The notes under the pieces were generated by a model. That model worked only from the letters and a program-made list of their open reading frames with translations. It had not been told where the DNA came from and made no database searches. The position numbers and the translations under genes were made by a program. A stretch of DNA of 64,000 nt, from the NCBI GenBank assembly GCA_963740065.1, contig CAVUCS010000002.1, positions 124,001-188,000 of the forward strand, read 5' to 3'. Of the stretch, positions 1-8,417 are shown one piece after another (positions within the stretch are counted from its first letter, which is position 1; every line of letters begins with the position of its first letter). This stretch comes from DASVDE01 sp963740065 (GTDB lineage Bacteria; Actinomycetota; Thermoleophilia; Solirubrobacterales; 70-9).

Positions 1-1627
1 GGCGCCGACGCTGGGGTGGATTTCCGACAGTGGCGAGTCGGCAAAGGCGGGATCGAGGAAGCCGAAGAGGACGTTGTCGACTCCCGGCACCTGGATCAGG
101 CCGGCGAAGAGGGCGCCGAAGCCAAGCACCGCCATCGCTACCGCCATCGGCCGCGACTGCTCGGCGATGTGGTGGTGGGCGCCGGGGAAGCCGACGTCGG
201 TGTCTTCGAGCTCCTCGGTCGCCGGGTTGATCGGCGGCCCGTGGTACAGCTCGCCGGTGTCGATCAGGTGCTGCGCTTCCTCGCAGGGCTTCCCCGGCAG
301 CACCCGGAAGATCAGTCGGAAGGTATAGAGCGCGGTGAGGAAGGCGCCGACGTAGCCGCCGATCGCCATCCACGTGTACATCCCGCCGCGCGCCTCGGCA
401 TAGGCGAGGATCGAGTCCTTGGAGAAGAAGCCGGAGGTGAGCGGGAAGGCGGCCAGCGCCAGGCCGCCGATCAACAGCATCAGAGAGGTGAACCGCATCG
501 CCTTCCAGAAGCCGCTCATCCGGTCGATGTCCTGGCGGTTCGCCATCGCCGAGATGATCGATCCGGCTGACATGAAGAGCAGCGCCTTGAAGAAAGCGTG
601 GGTCATCAAATGGAAGAGGCCCTGGGCGTAGGCGCCGATCGAAACGCCCATGATCATGTAGCCGATCTGGCTCATCGTCGAGTAGGCGATCGCCCGCTTC
701 AAGTCGGTCATCGCGATCGCGATCGTGCCGGCGACGAGCAGCGTCGCCAAGCCGACGAAGGCGGCGATGTCGGCGGCGGTGGGGGCGAGGTAGAAGAGGA
801 CGTGGGTGCGGGCGATCAGATAGACGCCGGCGGTCACCATCGTCGCCGCGTGGATCAGCGAGGAGACCGGGGTCGGGCCCTCCATCGCGTCGGGCAGCCA
901 GGTGTGGAACGGGATCTGCGCCGACTTGGCGAAGGCGCCGACCAGCAGCAGCAGGCAGATCGCGGTCACCGTCCACTCGCCGCTCTGGAAGACCTCGGGC
1001 GCTTTGGCGAAGACGGTGCCGTAGTCGAAGCTGCCGATCTCCCGGAAGATGAGGAAGGCGGCGAGGACCAGGCCGATGTCGCCGACGACGTTGATCACGA
1101 ACGCCTTCATCCCGGCGCCGGTCGCGGTCGTCGCGCCGGTACCAGAAGCTGATCAGCGCGTAGGAGGCGAAGCCGACGAAGGCCCAGCCGACGATCAGCA
1201 GGACGAAGTTGCCGGCGAGGACCAGCAGCAGCATCGAGAAGACGAAGAAGTTGAGGTAGCTGAAGAAGCGGTGGTAGCCCTCGTCGGATTGCATGTAGCC
1301 GAACGAGTAGAGGTGGATCAGGGTCGAGACGCCGGTGACGACGAGGACCATGAAGACCGAGAGCTGGTCAACGTAGATGCCGAGCTTGATGTCGAGCCCC
1401 GCGGCGCTGGCGTAGTCCCACAGCGAGGAGGCGTGCGTGCGCGCCTCCGGCTCGTCGCCCAGCAGGCTGACCAGGGCGGCGACGCCGCAGGCGAAGGCGA
1501 GGCCGATCGCGGCGGTGCCGATGATGCCGGCCGCCTTCGCCGGGATCACGCGGTAGCCGAGGGCGATGACGATCGACCCGGCCAGCGGGAAGAGCAGTAC
1601 GAGCCAGGCCCAAGCGGTGGCGGTCAT
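1..1627 (-). CDS. nuoL: NADH-quinone oxidoreductase subunit L, frameshifted, 3' end beyond window
   Basis: This is the large antiporter-like membrane subunit of complex I, which couples quinone reduction to proton pumping. The ATG at 1627 overlaps the nuoK stop (ATGA). Frame 1 gives about 166 residues ending in the conserved ISFWYRRD. The family sequence then resumes one base out of register as TATGAGMKAFVINVVGDIG and stays open to the window edge, with the core helices FAKSAQIPFHTWLPDAM, LIHAATMVTAGVYL and FHLMTHAFFKALLF all present. Dropping one base near 1129 (in GACGACC on the minus strand) restores the exact spacing seen in E. coli NuoL. Because the other subunits are intact, a sequencing or assembly error is at least as likely as a true pseudogene. 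Confidence 0.9.
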   Translation of the reverse strand, partial: MTATAWAWLVLLFPLAGSIVIALGYRVIPAKAAGIIGTAAIGLAFACGVAALVSLLGDEPEARTHASSLWDYASAAGLDIKLGIYVDQLSVFMVLVVTGVSTLIHLYSFGYMQSDEGYHRFFSYLNFFVFSMLLLVLAGNFVLLIVGWAFVGFASYALISFWYRRDDRDRRRDEGVRDQRRRRHRPGPRRLPHLPGDRQLRLRHRLRQSARGLPERRVDGDRDLPAAAGRRLRQVGADPVPHLAARRDGGPDPGLLADPRGDDGDRRRLSDRPHPRPLLPRPHRRRHRRLRRLGDAARRRHDRDRDDRLEAGDRLLDDEPDRLHDHGRFDRRLRPGPLPFDDPRFLQGAALHVSRIDHLGDGEPPGHRPDERLLEGDAVHLSDAVDRRPGAGRLPAHLRLLLQGLDPRLCRGARRDVHVDGDRRLRRRLPHRALYLPTDLPGAAGEALRGSAAPDRHRRAVPRAADQPGDRGARRHRRRLPRRPPPHRRAVAADGGSDGGAWLRRPLRRPDPGAGSRQRPLRLPRSRLCRLATVGNPPQRRR

Positions 1628-1923
1628 CCGCGCAACGTCCTCAGGTCATCGACGTCGAGCGGCAGCTTGCGGCGGAAGATCGCGACGATCAGGCCGAGGC
1701 CGACGACGACCTCGCAGGCGGCGACGACCATTACGACAACCGCGAAGACCTGACCCTCCTGGTTGCCGACCATGCGGCTGAAGGCGACCAGGGCGAGGTT
1801 GCCGGCGTTAAGCATCAGCTCCAGGCAGAGCAGGATCACGACCGGGCTGCGGCGGATGAGGATGCCGGTCGCGCCGATTGCGAAGAGCAGGCTGGAGAGG
1901 ACGATGTACCACTCGATGTTCAT
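1624..1923 (-). CDS. nuoK: NADH-quinone oxidoreductase subunit K
   Basis: This is a small membrane subunit of complex I (99 aa, the usual length), homologous to MrpC and part of the proton channel. Three hydrophobic helices are visible. They include the conserved LLCLELMLNAGNLALVAF stretch, whose glutamate sits in the membrane, and VVMVVAACEVVVGLGLIVAIF with the second conserved membrane glutamate. The ATG at 1923 overlaps the nuoJ stop and its own stop overlaps the nuoL start, so translation is probably coupled along the operon. Confidence 0.97.
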   Translation of the reverse strand: MNIEWYIVLSSLLFAIGATGILIRRSPVVILLCLELMLNAGNLALVAFSRMVGNQEGQVFAVVVMVVAACEVVVGLGLIVAIFRRKLPLDVDDLRTLRG

Positions 1924-2432
1924 GCCGCCTCCCCTCTCCGGGCGGCCAGCACGACCGCGCCCACCGCAGCCAGCAGCAAGAGGATGGACGAGGCCTCAAA
2001 GGGGAGCAGGAAGCGTTCCAGGAGGAGGCGGCCGATCTCGGCCGGGTCGCCGAAGCCCGCCTTGACGTTTGGACCCTCGGTTCCCAGGGCGAGGAGGGAG
2101 GAGGCGAGGACCGCTACCGAGAGCTCGATGAAAAGGGCGGCGCCCATCAGGGGCGCGAGGAAGCGCTGGCCCGGGATCGGCTCCCAGGCCGATTCGTGGT
2201 CGTCCCCCACATAGGCGACGACGAAGACGTAGAGGACCATCACCGCGCCCGCGTAGACGACGACCTGCGCGGCGGCGACGAAGGCCGAGCTGAGCAGGAG
2301 GAAGAGGACCGCCAGCGAGAAGAGGTGGACGACCAGCGCCAACACGCCGAAGAGCGGGTTGCGCATCGCGACGACGCCGATCGCGCCGCCCAGGGCGCCG
2401 AGCGCCGCCGCGAAAAAGAGGACCTCTTCCAT
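1920..2432 (-). CDS. nuoJ: NADH-quinone oxidoreductase subunit J
   Basis: This is a membrane subunit of complex I (170 aa) with five predicted helices. The N-terminal MEEVLFFAAALGALGGAIGVVAMRNPLFGVLALV and the VVYAGAVMVLYVFVVAYVG helix, which carries the pi-bulge region linked to redox coupling, are typical of the family. Its start shares one base with the nuoI stop, and it overlaps nuoK by four bases at its end. The C-terminal helix is followed by a short basic tail. It needs no cofactor and is recognised by helix pattern and position between nuoI and nuoK. Confidence 0.96.
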   Translation of the reverse strand: MEEVLFFAAALGALGGAIGVVAMRNPLFGVLALVVHLFSLAVLFLLLSSAFVAAAQVVVYAGAVMVLYVFVVAYVGDDHESAWEPIPGQRFLAPLMGAALFIELSVAVLASSLLALGTEGPNVKAGFGDPAEIGRLLLERFLLPFEASSILLLLAAVGAVVLAARRGEAA

Positions 2433-3040
2433 TACTCGCCTTCGCCTTTAAGCGGTGTCCGCTCGATCGGCTCCGCCAGCAGCATCTCCTTGGTGAAGAT
2501 CAAGTCGGAGCGGTCGTAGTCGGCCATCTCGTAGTCGTGTCCCATCGTGATCGCGTCGAACGGGCAGGCCATCTCGCAGTAGCCGCAGAAGATGCAGCGC
2601 GAGAGGTTGATCTCGTAGACGGCGGCGTAGCGCTCGCCGGCCGAGACGCGATCGCCGGGGATGTTCTCCGCCGCGACGACGCGGATGCAGTCGGCCGGAC
2701 AGGCGGCGGCGCACAGCGAGCAGCCGACGCACTTCTCCAGCCCCGTGTCCTCGAACTTGTGGAGTTTGTGACGGCCGCGGAAGCGCGGGTAGACCGGGGT
2801 CTTCTCCTCCGGATACTGGATCGTCAGCGGTCCCTCGATCAGCCGCGCCATCGTTGTCTTCAGCCCGCGCATGGTCTCGCGCACCGAGCGCCACGCCCCG
2901 CGCACTCCGCCGGGCTCCGGCCCGCGCTCGACCTGGATCACGTCCTCATCTCTCAGGTAAGGGAACTCGCCTGACATAACTGGTTCACTCTCACTCAGTC
3001 GCGAAGAACCAGACCGTGACGCTCCTTCGTTCGGGCTCAC
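2432..3040 (-). CDS. nuoI: NADH-quinone oxidoreductase subunit I, 4Fe-4S protein
   Basis: This is the peripheral-arm subunit that carries clusters N6a and N6b, passing electrons from NuoG towards NuoB. It has two ferredoxin motifs, CVGCSLCAAACP (cysteines 104, 107, 110, 114) and CIFCGYCEMACP (149, 152, 155, 159). The first start is a GTG at 3040 that overlaps the nuoH stop (GTGA), giving 202 aa. An ATG at 2977 (MSGEFPYL) gives 181 aa, closer to the common family length. Neither has a strong ribosome binding site, so the start is uncertain. Confidence 0.95.
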   Translation of the reverse strand: MSPNEGASRSGSSRLSESEPVMSGEFPYLRDEDVIQVERGPEPGGVRGAWRSVRETMRGLKTTMARLIEGPLTIQYPEEKTPVYPRFRGRHKLHKFEDTGLEKCVGCSLCAAACPADCIRVVAAENIPGDRVSAGERYAAVYEINLSRCIFCGYCEMACPFDAITMGHDYEMADYDRSDLIFTKEMLLAEPIERTPLKGEGE

Positions 3041-4035
3041 AGGACCACCACCAGTACCGCCGTGACCAGGACGTTGAGGGTCGCCAGGGGGAGGAGGACT
3101 TTCCAGCCGAGGCTCATCAGCTGGTCGTAGCGCAGGCGCGGCAGCGTCGCCCGGACCCAGATGAAGAGGAGGATCAAGACGAGGATCTTGGCCAGCATCC
3201 AGATCGGGTCGAGGAAGCTTGGGCCGGGCCCCATCCAGCCGCCGAGGAACATCGCGGCCGCGATCCCGGAGACGACGATCAGCTCCATGTACTCGACCAG
3301 GAGGAAGCTGCCGAACCGCATCCCGCCGTACTCGGTCATGAAGCCCTGGACCAGCTCGGCGTCGGCCTCAGGCAGGTCGAACGGCGAGCGGTTGGTCTCG
3401 GCGAAGCCGGCCAGCATGAAGATCACGAAGCCGACGATCTGGGGCACGATGAACCACATCTCGCCCTGTGACTTGACGATGTCGACCAGGGAGAGCGAGC
3501 CGCTCATCATGATCACCCCGAGCAGGGCGAGGCCCATCGCCACCTCGTAGGAGATCAGCTGCGCGGCGGAGCGCATCGCTCCAAGGAAGCTGTACTTCGA
3601 GCCGGAGGCCCAGCCGCCGAGAACCATCCCGTAGAACGCGATTGAGCCGACGGCAAAGAAGTAGAGGATGCCGATCGGGACGTCGATCCCGTAGAGGCCG
3701 ACGCCGTCCTGCACATCGCCCCAGGGGATGATCGCGAGCGCGAGCACGCCGGAGAGGACCGGCAGCAGCGGGCCGAGGATGAACAGCGTCGGGATCGCGT
3801 TCGCCGGGCGGAAGGCTTGCTTGCCGAGGAGCTTGCCGACATCGGCGAGCGGCTGCAGGATGCCGAAGGGGCCGACGCGGTTGGGGCCGTAGCGGTGCTG
3901 GAAGCGGCCGATCAGCTTGCGCTCCAACACGGTCATCAGCGGCAAGATCGCGAAGATCACGCCGAAGATCACCAGCGACTTGACGATCATCACCCAGGTC
4001 GCCTCGGTGTAGCTGGTGTCGGCGAACGGGATCAC
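3037..4035 (-). CDS. nuoH: NADH-quinone oxidoreductase subunit H
   Basis: This is the membrane subunit that links the peripheral arm to the membrane arm of complex I and forms much of the quinone chamber (332 aa, eight or more helices). Conserved stretches include LERKLIGRFQHRYGPNRVGP and the quinone-site loop AETNRSPFDLPEAD, then ATLPRLRYDQLMSLGWK near the end. The start is a GTG at 4035 overlapping the nuoG stop (GTGA). The longer open frame up to 4311 has non-homologous, arginine-rich sequence antisense-like to real coding and was not used. Confidence 0.97.
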   Translation of the reverse strand: MIPFADTSYTEATWVMIVKSLVIFGVIFAILPLMTVLERKLIGRFQHRYGPNRVGPFGILQPLADVGKLLGKQAFRPANAIPTLFILGPLLPVLSGVLALAIIPWGDVQDGVGLYGIDVPIGILYFFAVGSIAFYGMVLGGWASGSKYSFLGAMRSAAQLISYEVAMGLALLGVIMMSGSLSLVDIVKSQGEMWFIVPQIVGFVIFMLAGFAETNRSPFDLPEADAELVQGFMTEYGGMRFGSFLLVEYMELIVVSGIAAAMFLGGWMGPGPSFLDPIWMLAKILVLILLFIWVRATLPRLRYDQLMSLGWKVLLPLATLNVLVTAVLVVVL

Positions 4036-6560
4036 GCGTCCACCTTCTCGATCTCGACCGCGACCGGGCCGCCGTTGAGCAGCGCGTTGGCGTTCCCTTC
4101 GGCGGTGCCCTCGGTCAAGAAGCAGACCCCTTCGCTCACGCGTTCTTTGATCGCGACCAGGGCGCGCAAGCTTGTTCCATTCTGGGACACGCTTACTTCG
4201 TCGCCGCTCCTCAGGTCCAGGCGCTCTGCGTCCGCCAAAGACAGTTCCACTCGTTGCTGGGGTTCGAGAAAGCGGAGAGGGGGGTTCAGCTCTGTGATCG
4301 GGCCGGCCCATAGGTCTCGGTAGGTGCCCAATGCCAGAGGGGCCGGTGTCCCCGAAGAGGGGTGGGCGTTGGTCCCTGGGGCGGTGGAGGCAGGGGGGGT
4401 CGCCTCGGCGAAAGCGCAGTCTTCCGGCGAGTCGACCCCCCCTGCCTTATTCGGCTCCAGCGGCTTGCTCCCGGCGTCGGGCAGAGAAGATGCTGCCGGG
4501 CGGTCCTGCCAACGCACTCCCTTACCTGCTATTTCGGAATCTTCGATCCCGGCGTAGAAGGGGACTGCTTCCGAGATTGCCGCCAAGGCTGAAGGCTGAG
4601 AAGCGATGCCGTGTTCGTCGCCCAGAGCTGCCGAGAGTTCAGCAAGGACGAGCAGGTTGGAGAGGACTTGGTCGGGACGGGCGGCGCTGGGGCGGACTCG
4701 TTGTAGGCGGCCGTCGGGGTGGGTGACGGTGCCGTCTTTTTCGGCGTGAGACTCGAGCGGGAGGACGACATCCGAGATTGCGGTCGTGGCGTTCTCGAAC
4801 ATCGAGAAGGTCACTACGTGGTCGGCTGCTGTGAGAGCTCGTTTCCAAGCTTCCGTGTCCGGGAAGTCGCGCAACGGGTCGACGCCGAAGAGGATTAGGG
4901 ACTTGAGCTCGCCTGATTCGAGGGCGGCTCGGATCTCCTCGGTGCTCTTGCCCGGGGCGGTTTCCTCGAAGCCGGGGCCGGCGTCCGGGAGGCAGCCGAC
5001 TTCGCGCAGCCCTCGGGCGTTGGCGCTCTCCGGAATCTCCAGAAGACCCGAGCCGTCCTTCCCGGCGAGATCGAGAGCGGCGGCGAGGTCGAGCAGGGCG
5101 GCACCGGCCTTCTCCCCCTCGCGCCCGATCCGCTCCCCCCAGATGACGACGATCGAACCTGCCCCCTTCAGAATTGCCGCGATTTCGGCGGTCTGGCTCG
5201 GCGCTGTGGACTTTTGGGTCGCAGTAGCAACCTCAAAGTCGACAGCGCGCCCGAACGCGGTCTCCAGCTCGGCGAGGAAGCGGGTGGCGCCGCCGGGGGC
5301 GTAACGGGCGACCGCGGTCGCGCCGGAGTCGAGGGCGCTGGGGCGGTCGGTCGCCACCGCCAGCCTGGCGCCGTTGCGGCGAATCGCCTTGCGGATGCGG
5401 AGGTCGAGGATCGGGGAGCCGTGTAGGGGGTCGACGCCGACTACGAGGATCGCGTCGGCGTCGTCGATGTCGCTGACGCGGGCGGAGATGCTCGGGTCGG
5501 CGAGGCGCAGGAGCGTTTCCCGGCTCGGCCCGCGGGAGGCGCGGGAGTCGATGTGCGGAGAGCCGAGCGCCTCGCGCGTCAGCTTCTGGAGGAGGAAGCC
5601 CTCCTCGTTGGAGGCGTCGCCGACGATCGCGGCGCTTGCGGCTTCGGCGGCCTTCAGTCCCGCCGCCGCCTTCGCGATCGCGTCTTCCCAGTCGGTCTCG
5701 CCGCCCTTCAGTCGCGGGCCCATCACTCGCTCTTCGGCGGCGAACATCTCAAAGCCGTAGCGGCCGCGGTCGCAGAGCCAGCCGTCGTCGACTTCCACGT
5801 TGTCGCGCGCCACCACCCGCTTCACCTTCTCGTCGCGGACGGTGAAGCTGACGTTGCACTGGCTCGGGCAAAGCGTGCAGACCGAGCCGGCCTGCTCGAT
5901 GTCCCAGGGCCGGGCGCGGAAGCGGTAGGTGTAGCTGGTCAGCGCGCCAACCGGGCAGAGGTCGGTGATGTTGCCGTGGAAGGGGGCGATGTAGGGGCGG
6001 TCGTCGAAGGTGCCGACGAAGGTGCGGTCGCCGCGCTCCAGAAGCTGTAGCTGCTCGTCCTCGGCAACCTCCTGACTGAAGCGCACGCAGCGGTAACAGA
6101 GGATGCAGCGCTCGCGGTCGATTGCGACCAGCGGGCTCAGCTCGATCGGCTTCTGGAAGTGCCGCTTTTGGTCCGTCATCCGGCTTTTCCCAGGGCCCCA
6201 TCCCATCGAAATGTCCTGCAGCGGGCATTCGCCGCCTTTGTCGCAGACGGGGCAGTCGAGCGGGTGGTTGACGAGGAGGAACTCGACCACGGCGCTCTGC
6301 GCGCCTCTGACCTGGTCGGTCTGGGTATTGACGACCATGCCGTCGCGGACGGGCGTCGAGCAGGAGGTCTGCAGCTTCGGCATTCCCTCGATCTCGACCA
6401 GGCACATGCGGCAGGCGCCGACCGGCTCACCCAGCTTCGGCTCGTAACAGAAGACCGGGATCTCGACGTCGCCGCGCTTGGCCGCGTCGTGGAGCATCTC
6501 GCCCTCGATCGCGCTTACCTCGCGCCCATCGATGATCAGGGTCACTGCTCTGGCGCTCAC
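4032..6560 (-). CDS. nuoG: NADH-quinone oxidoreductase subunit G
   Basis: This is the largest peripheral subunit of complex I (842 aa) and holds most of the iron-sulfur wire. The 2Fe-2S domain has cysteines 38, 50, 53 and 67. It is followed by the His/Cys cluster motif HPLDCPVCDKGGECPLQ, a ferredoxin pair (ERCILCYRCVRF) and the molybdopterin-type CTLCPSQCNV. The C-terminal two thirds resembles a molybdopterin oxidoreductase fold without cofactor. The start is a GTG at 6560 overlapping the nuoF stop (GTGA). Residues about 690-745 are proline/alanine-rich, and about 705-725 are encoded by a strong DNA hairpin (4389-4446), which looks like an insertion before the C-terminal domain. Confidence 0.96.
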   Translation of the reverse strand: MSARAVTLIIDGREVSAIEGEMLHDAAKRGDVEIPVFCYEPKLGEPVGACRMCLVEIEGMPKLQTSCSTPVRDGMVVNTQTDQVRGAQSAVVEFLLVNHPLDCPVCDKGGECPLQDISMGWGPGKSRMTDQKRHFQKPIELSPLVAIDRERCILCYRCVRFSQEVAEDEQLQLLERGDRTFVGTFDDRPYIAPFHGNITDLCPVGALTSYTYRFRARPWDIEQAGSVCTLCPSQCNVSFTVRDEKVKRVVARDNVEVDDGWLCDRGRYGFEMFAAEERVMGPRLKGGETDWEDAIAKAAAGLKAAEAASAAIVGDASNEEGFLLQKLTREALGSPHIDSRASRGPSRETLLRLADPSISARVSDIDDADAILVVGVDPLHGSPILDLRIRKAIRRNGARLAVATDRPSALDSGATAVARYAPGGATRFLAELETAFGRAVDFEVATATQKSTAPSQTAEIAAILKGAGSIVVIWGERIGREGEKAGAALLDLAAALDLAGKDGSGLLEIPESANARGLREVGCLPDAGPGFEETAPGKSTEEIRAALESGELKSLILFGVDPLRDFPDTEAWKRALTAADHVVTFSMFENATTAISDVVLPLESHAEKDGTVTHPDGRLQRVRPSAARPDQVLSNLLVLAELSAALGDEHGIASQPSALAAISEAVPFYAGIEDSEIAGKGVRWQDRPAASSLPDAGSKPLEPNKAGGVDSPEDCAFAEATPPASTAPGTNAHPSSGTPAPLALGTYRDLWAGPITELNPPLRFLEPQQRVELSLADAERLDLRSGDEVSVSQNGTSLRALVAIKERVSEGVCFLTEGTAEGNANALLNGGPVAVEIEKVDA
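4389..4446. repeat. GC-rich palindrome inside nuoG
   Basis: This is a perfect 14-bp inverted repeat, GGCAGGGGGGGTCG at 4389-4402 against CGACCCCCCCTGCC at 4433-4446. The loop contains a second, nearly perfect arm pair (CTCGGCG 4404-4410, CGGCGAG 4425-4431). It lies in frame within nuoG and encodes about 20 residues of an alanine/proline-rich linker. The GGTCG...CGACC core recurs in the hairpin between tmk and holB at 34296-34375. It could be a mobile palindromic element; low-complexity linker DNA that happens to fold is the alternative. Confidence 0.7.
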
Positions 6561-7828
6561 GCCGGCACCGCCTCGCGCCCGGCTTCGACGATTACGTCTT
6601 CGAACTCCTGCCGGAACTTGCGGACCATCGCGCCGACCGGCATCGCCATCGAGTCGCCGAGCACGCAGAGGCAGTGGCCGATGATGTTCTCCTGCACCGA
6701 AGCGACTATGTCGAGGTCCATCGGCGTCGCCTCGCCGCGGACGACGCGCTCGAGCATCTTCACCGTCCAGTTGGTCCCCTCGCGACAGGGAGTGCACTTG
6801 CCGCAGGACTCGTGGTGGTAGAAGCGCGCCGTGCGCAGCGCCATGTGCGGGATCGACACCTCGTCGTCGGCGACGATGATTGAGCCGGAGCCGAGCATCG
6901 AGCCCGCCTCGGCCATCGCCTCGAAGCTGTAGGGGAGGTCCAGTTCGGCCGGGGTCAGGACTGGGGAGGAGGAGCCGCCGGGATAGAAGGCCTTCACATC
7001 GCGACCGTCAGCCGGCCCGCCCGCCAGGTCGTAGATCAACTCCCGCGTCGGCACGCCGAGCTCGACTTCGTAGTTGCCGGGGCGCTGGACGCAGCCGGAG
7101 ACCGAGACGACCTTGGTGCCCGGCGACTGTTCGGTGCCAAAGCCCTTGAACCAGTCGGAGCCGTTGGCGACGATCCCCGGCACGTTGGAGAGCGTCTCGA
7201 CGTTGTTGATCAGTGTCGGCCCGCCGTAGAGGCCCTGCACGGCGGGGAACGGAGGCTTCAGCCGCGGGTTGCCGCGCTTGCCCTCGAGCGCGTCGAGCAG
7301 CGCCGTCTCCTCGCCGCAGATGTAGGCGCCGGCGCCGCGGTGGACGACCAGCTCCAGATCGCGGTGGGTGCCGAGAATGTCTCTGCCGAGGTAGCCCGCC
7401 TGGTAGGCCTCGGCGACCGCGGCGTCGAGGATGTCGGCCTGCAGGTCGTACTCGCCGCGGATGAAGATGAAGGCATGGCCGGCGTCGGCGGCAAGGGCGG
7501 CGATCGCGATCCCCTCGATCAGCTGGTGTGGGTTCTTCTGCATCAGCTCGCGGTCCTTGAAGGCGCCGGGCTCGGACTCGTCGGCGTTGCAGCAGAGGTA
7601 CTTCTGCATCTCCCCGCGGGGCAGGAAGGAGGCCTTTTTGCCCATCGAGAAGCCGGCGCCGCCGCGGCCGCGCAAGCCGGAGTTCTCCAGCTCGGTCAGC
7701 ACCTCGTCGGCCTCCATCTCGCGGTAGGCCTTTTTCAGGGTGGCGTAGCCGCCGTATCTCTCGTAACCGGCGAGCGTGCGTAGCGCCGGGTCGTCGGCGT
7801 GCTTGAGCAGTACCCGCGTCTCAGGCAT
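6557..7828 (-). CDS. nuoF: NADH-quinone oxidoreductase subunit F
   Basis: This is the NADH-oxidising flavoprotein of complex I (423 aa), which binds FMN and one 4Fe-4S cluster (N3). The nucleotide and FMN site is seen as SGLRGRGGAGFSMGKK near residue 50 and CNADESEPGAFKDRE. The cluster ligands are in SCGKCTPCREGT, with a final cysteine in GHCLCVLGD. The ATG start at 7828 overlaps nuoE by eight bases and the stop overlaps the nuoG start, so E, F and G are likely translated together as the dehydrogenase module. Confidence 0.98.
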   Translation of the reverse strand: MPETRVLLKHADDPALRTLAGYERYGGYATLKKAYREMEADEVLTELENSGLRGRGGAGFSMGKKASFLPRGEMQKYLCCNADESEPGAFKDRELMQKNPHQLIEGIAIAALAADAGHAFIFIRGEYDLQADILDAAVAEAYQAGYLGRDILGTHRDLELVVHRGAGAYICGEETALLDALEGKRGNPRLKPPFPAVQGLYGGPTLINNVETLSNVPGIVANGSDWFKGFGTEQSPGTKVVSVSGCVQRPGNYEVELGVPTRELIYDLAGGPADGRDVKAFYPGGSSSPVLTPAELDLPYSFEAMAEAGSMLGSGSIIVADDEVSIPHMALRTARFYHHESCGKCTPCREGTNWTVKMLERVVRGEATPMDLDIVASVQENIIGHCLCVLGDSMAMPVGAMVRKFRQEFEDVIVEAGREAVPA

Positions 7829-8417
7829 CGGGGCCTCCCGCCAACGGCCGCTTGCCCAGCGCCTTCTCGGGCAGCACCTCGCCGCCCGCCGCCAACTGCT
7901 CGATCGCCGTCGCCGCGTCCTCGCCCTCCAGCGGGCCGAAGTAGCGCTCGTTGATCGAGGCCATCGGGGCGATGTCGCAGGCGCCCAGGCACTCGAACCC
8001 GGTGACGAAGACGTCCTGCTGCCCCTCGGCGGCGGCGCGGAAGGCGTCGAGCAGCTCGTCCCCGCCCCGCATCCAGCAGCTGATGTTGGTGCAGACCGCG
8101 ACCTTGTGGGTGCCGACCGGCTCGGTGTGGAGCAGGTCGTAGAAGCTGGCGACCGACTCCAGGTAGGCGGGAGTCACCCGCATCACCGCGGCTGCCTGGC
8201 GGATCCCTTCCGGCGTGCACCACCCGTACAAACGCTGCACGGCCCAAAGAGCGGGGATCGAGGCGGATCTGCGGTCGGGATAGCGCCCCATCAGCGTCTC
8301 GATGTGCTCGCGCAGCTCGTCGGGGCACGCAACCTCATGAAGCTCGGGAACACCCTCGGGATTGCGATCCGGAACTCGTCCCTCGGTCAGCGCCTTGTCG
8401 ATCGGCAGCTCGCTCAC
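7821..8417 (-). CDS. nuoE: NADH-quinone oxidoreductase subunit E
   Basis: This is the 24 kDa thioredoxin-like 2Fe-2S subunit (198 aa) holding cluster N1a, partner of NuoF. Ligand cysteines appear in VAVCTNISCWMRGG and FECLGACDIAP. The N-terminal helical domain includes RYPDRRSASIPALWAVQRLYGW. The start overlaps the nuoD stop by four bases and the gene overlaps nuoF by eight. Length and motif spacing are normal for the family. Confidence 0.97.
   Translation of the reverse strand: MSELPIDKALTEGRVPDRNPEGVPELHEVACPDELREHIETLMGRYPDRRSASIPALWAVQRLYGWCTPEGIRQAAAVMRVTPAYLESVASFYDLLHTEPVGTHKVAVCTNISCWMRGGDELLDAFRAAAEGQQDVFVTGFECLGACDIAPMASINERYFGPLEGEDAATAIEQLAAGGEVLPEKALGKRPLAGGPDA

Noticed and set aside
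16..1152. Long plus-strand open frames opposite nuoL
   Set aside because: They mirror the codon structure of nuoL and have arginine/glutamate-rich, non-homologous translations; typical shadows in GC-rich DNA.
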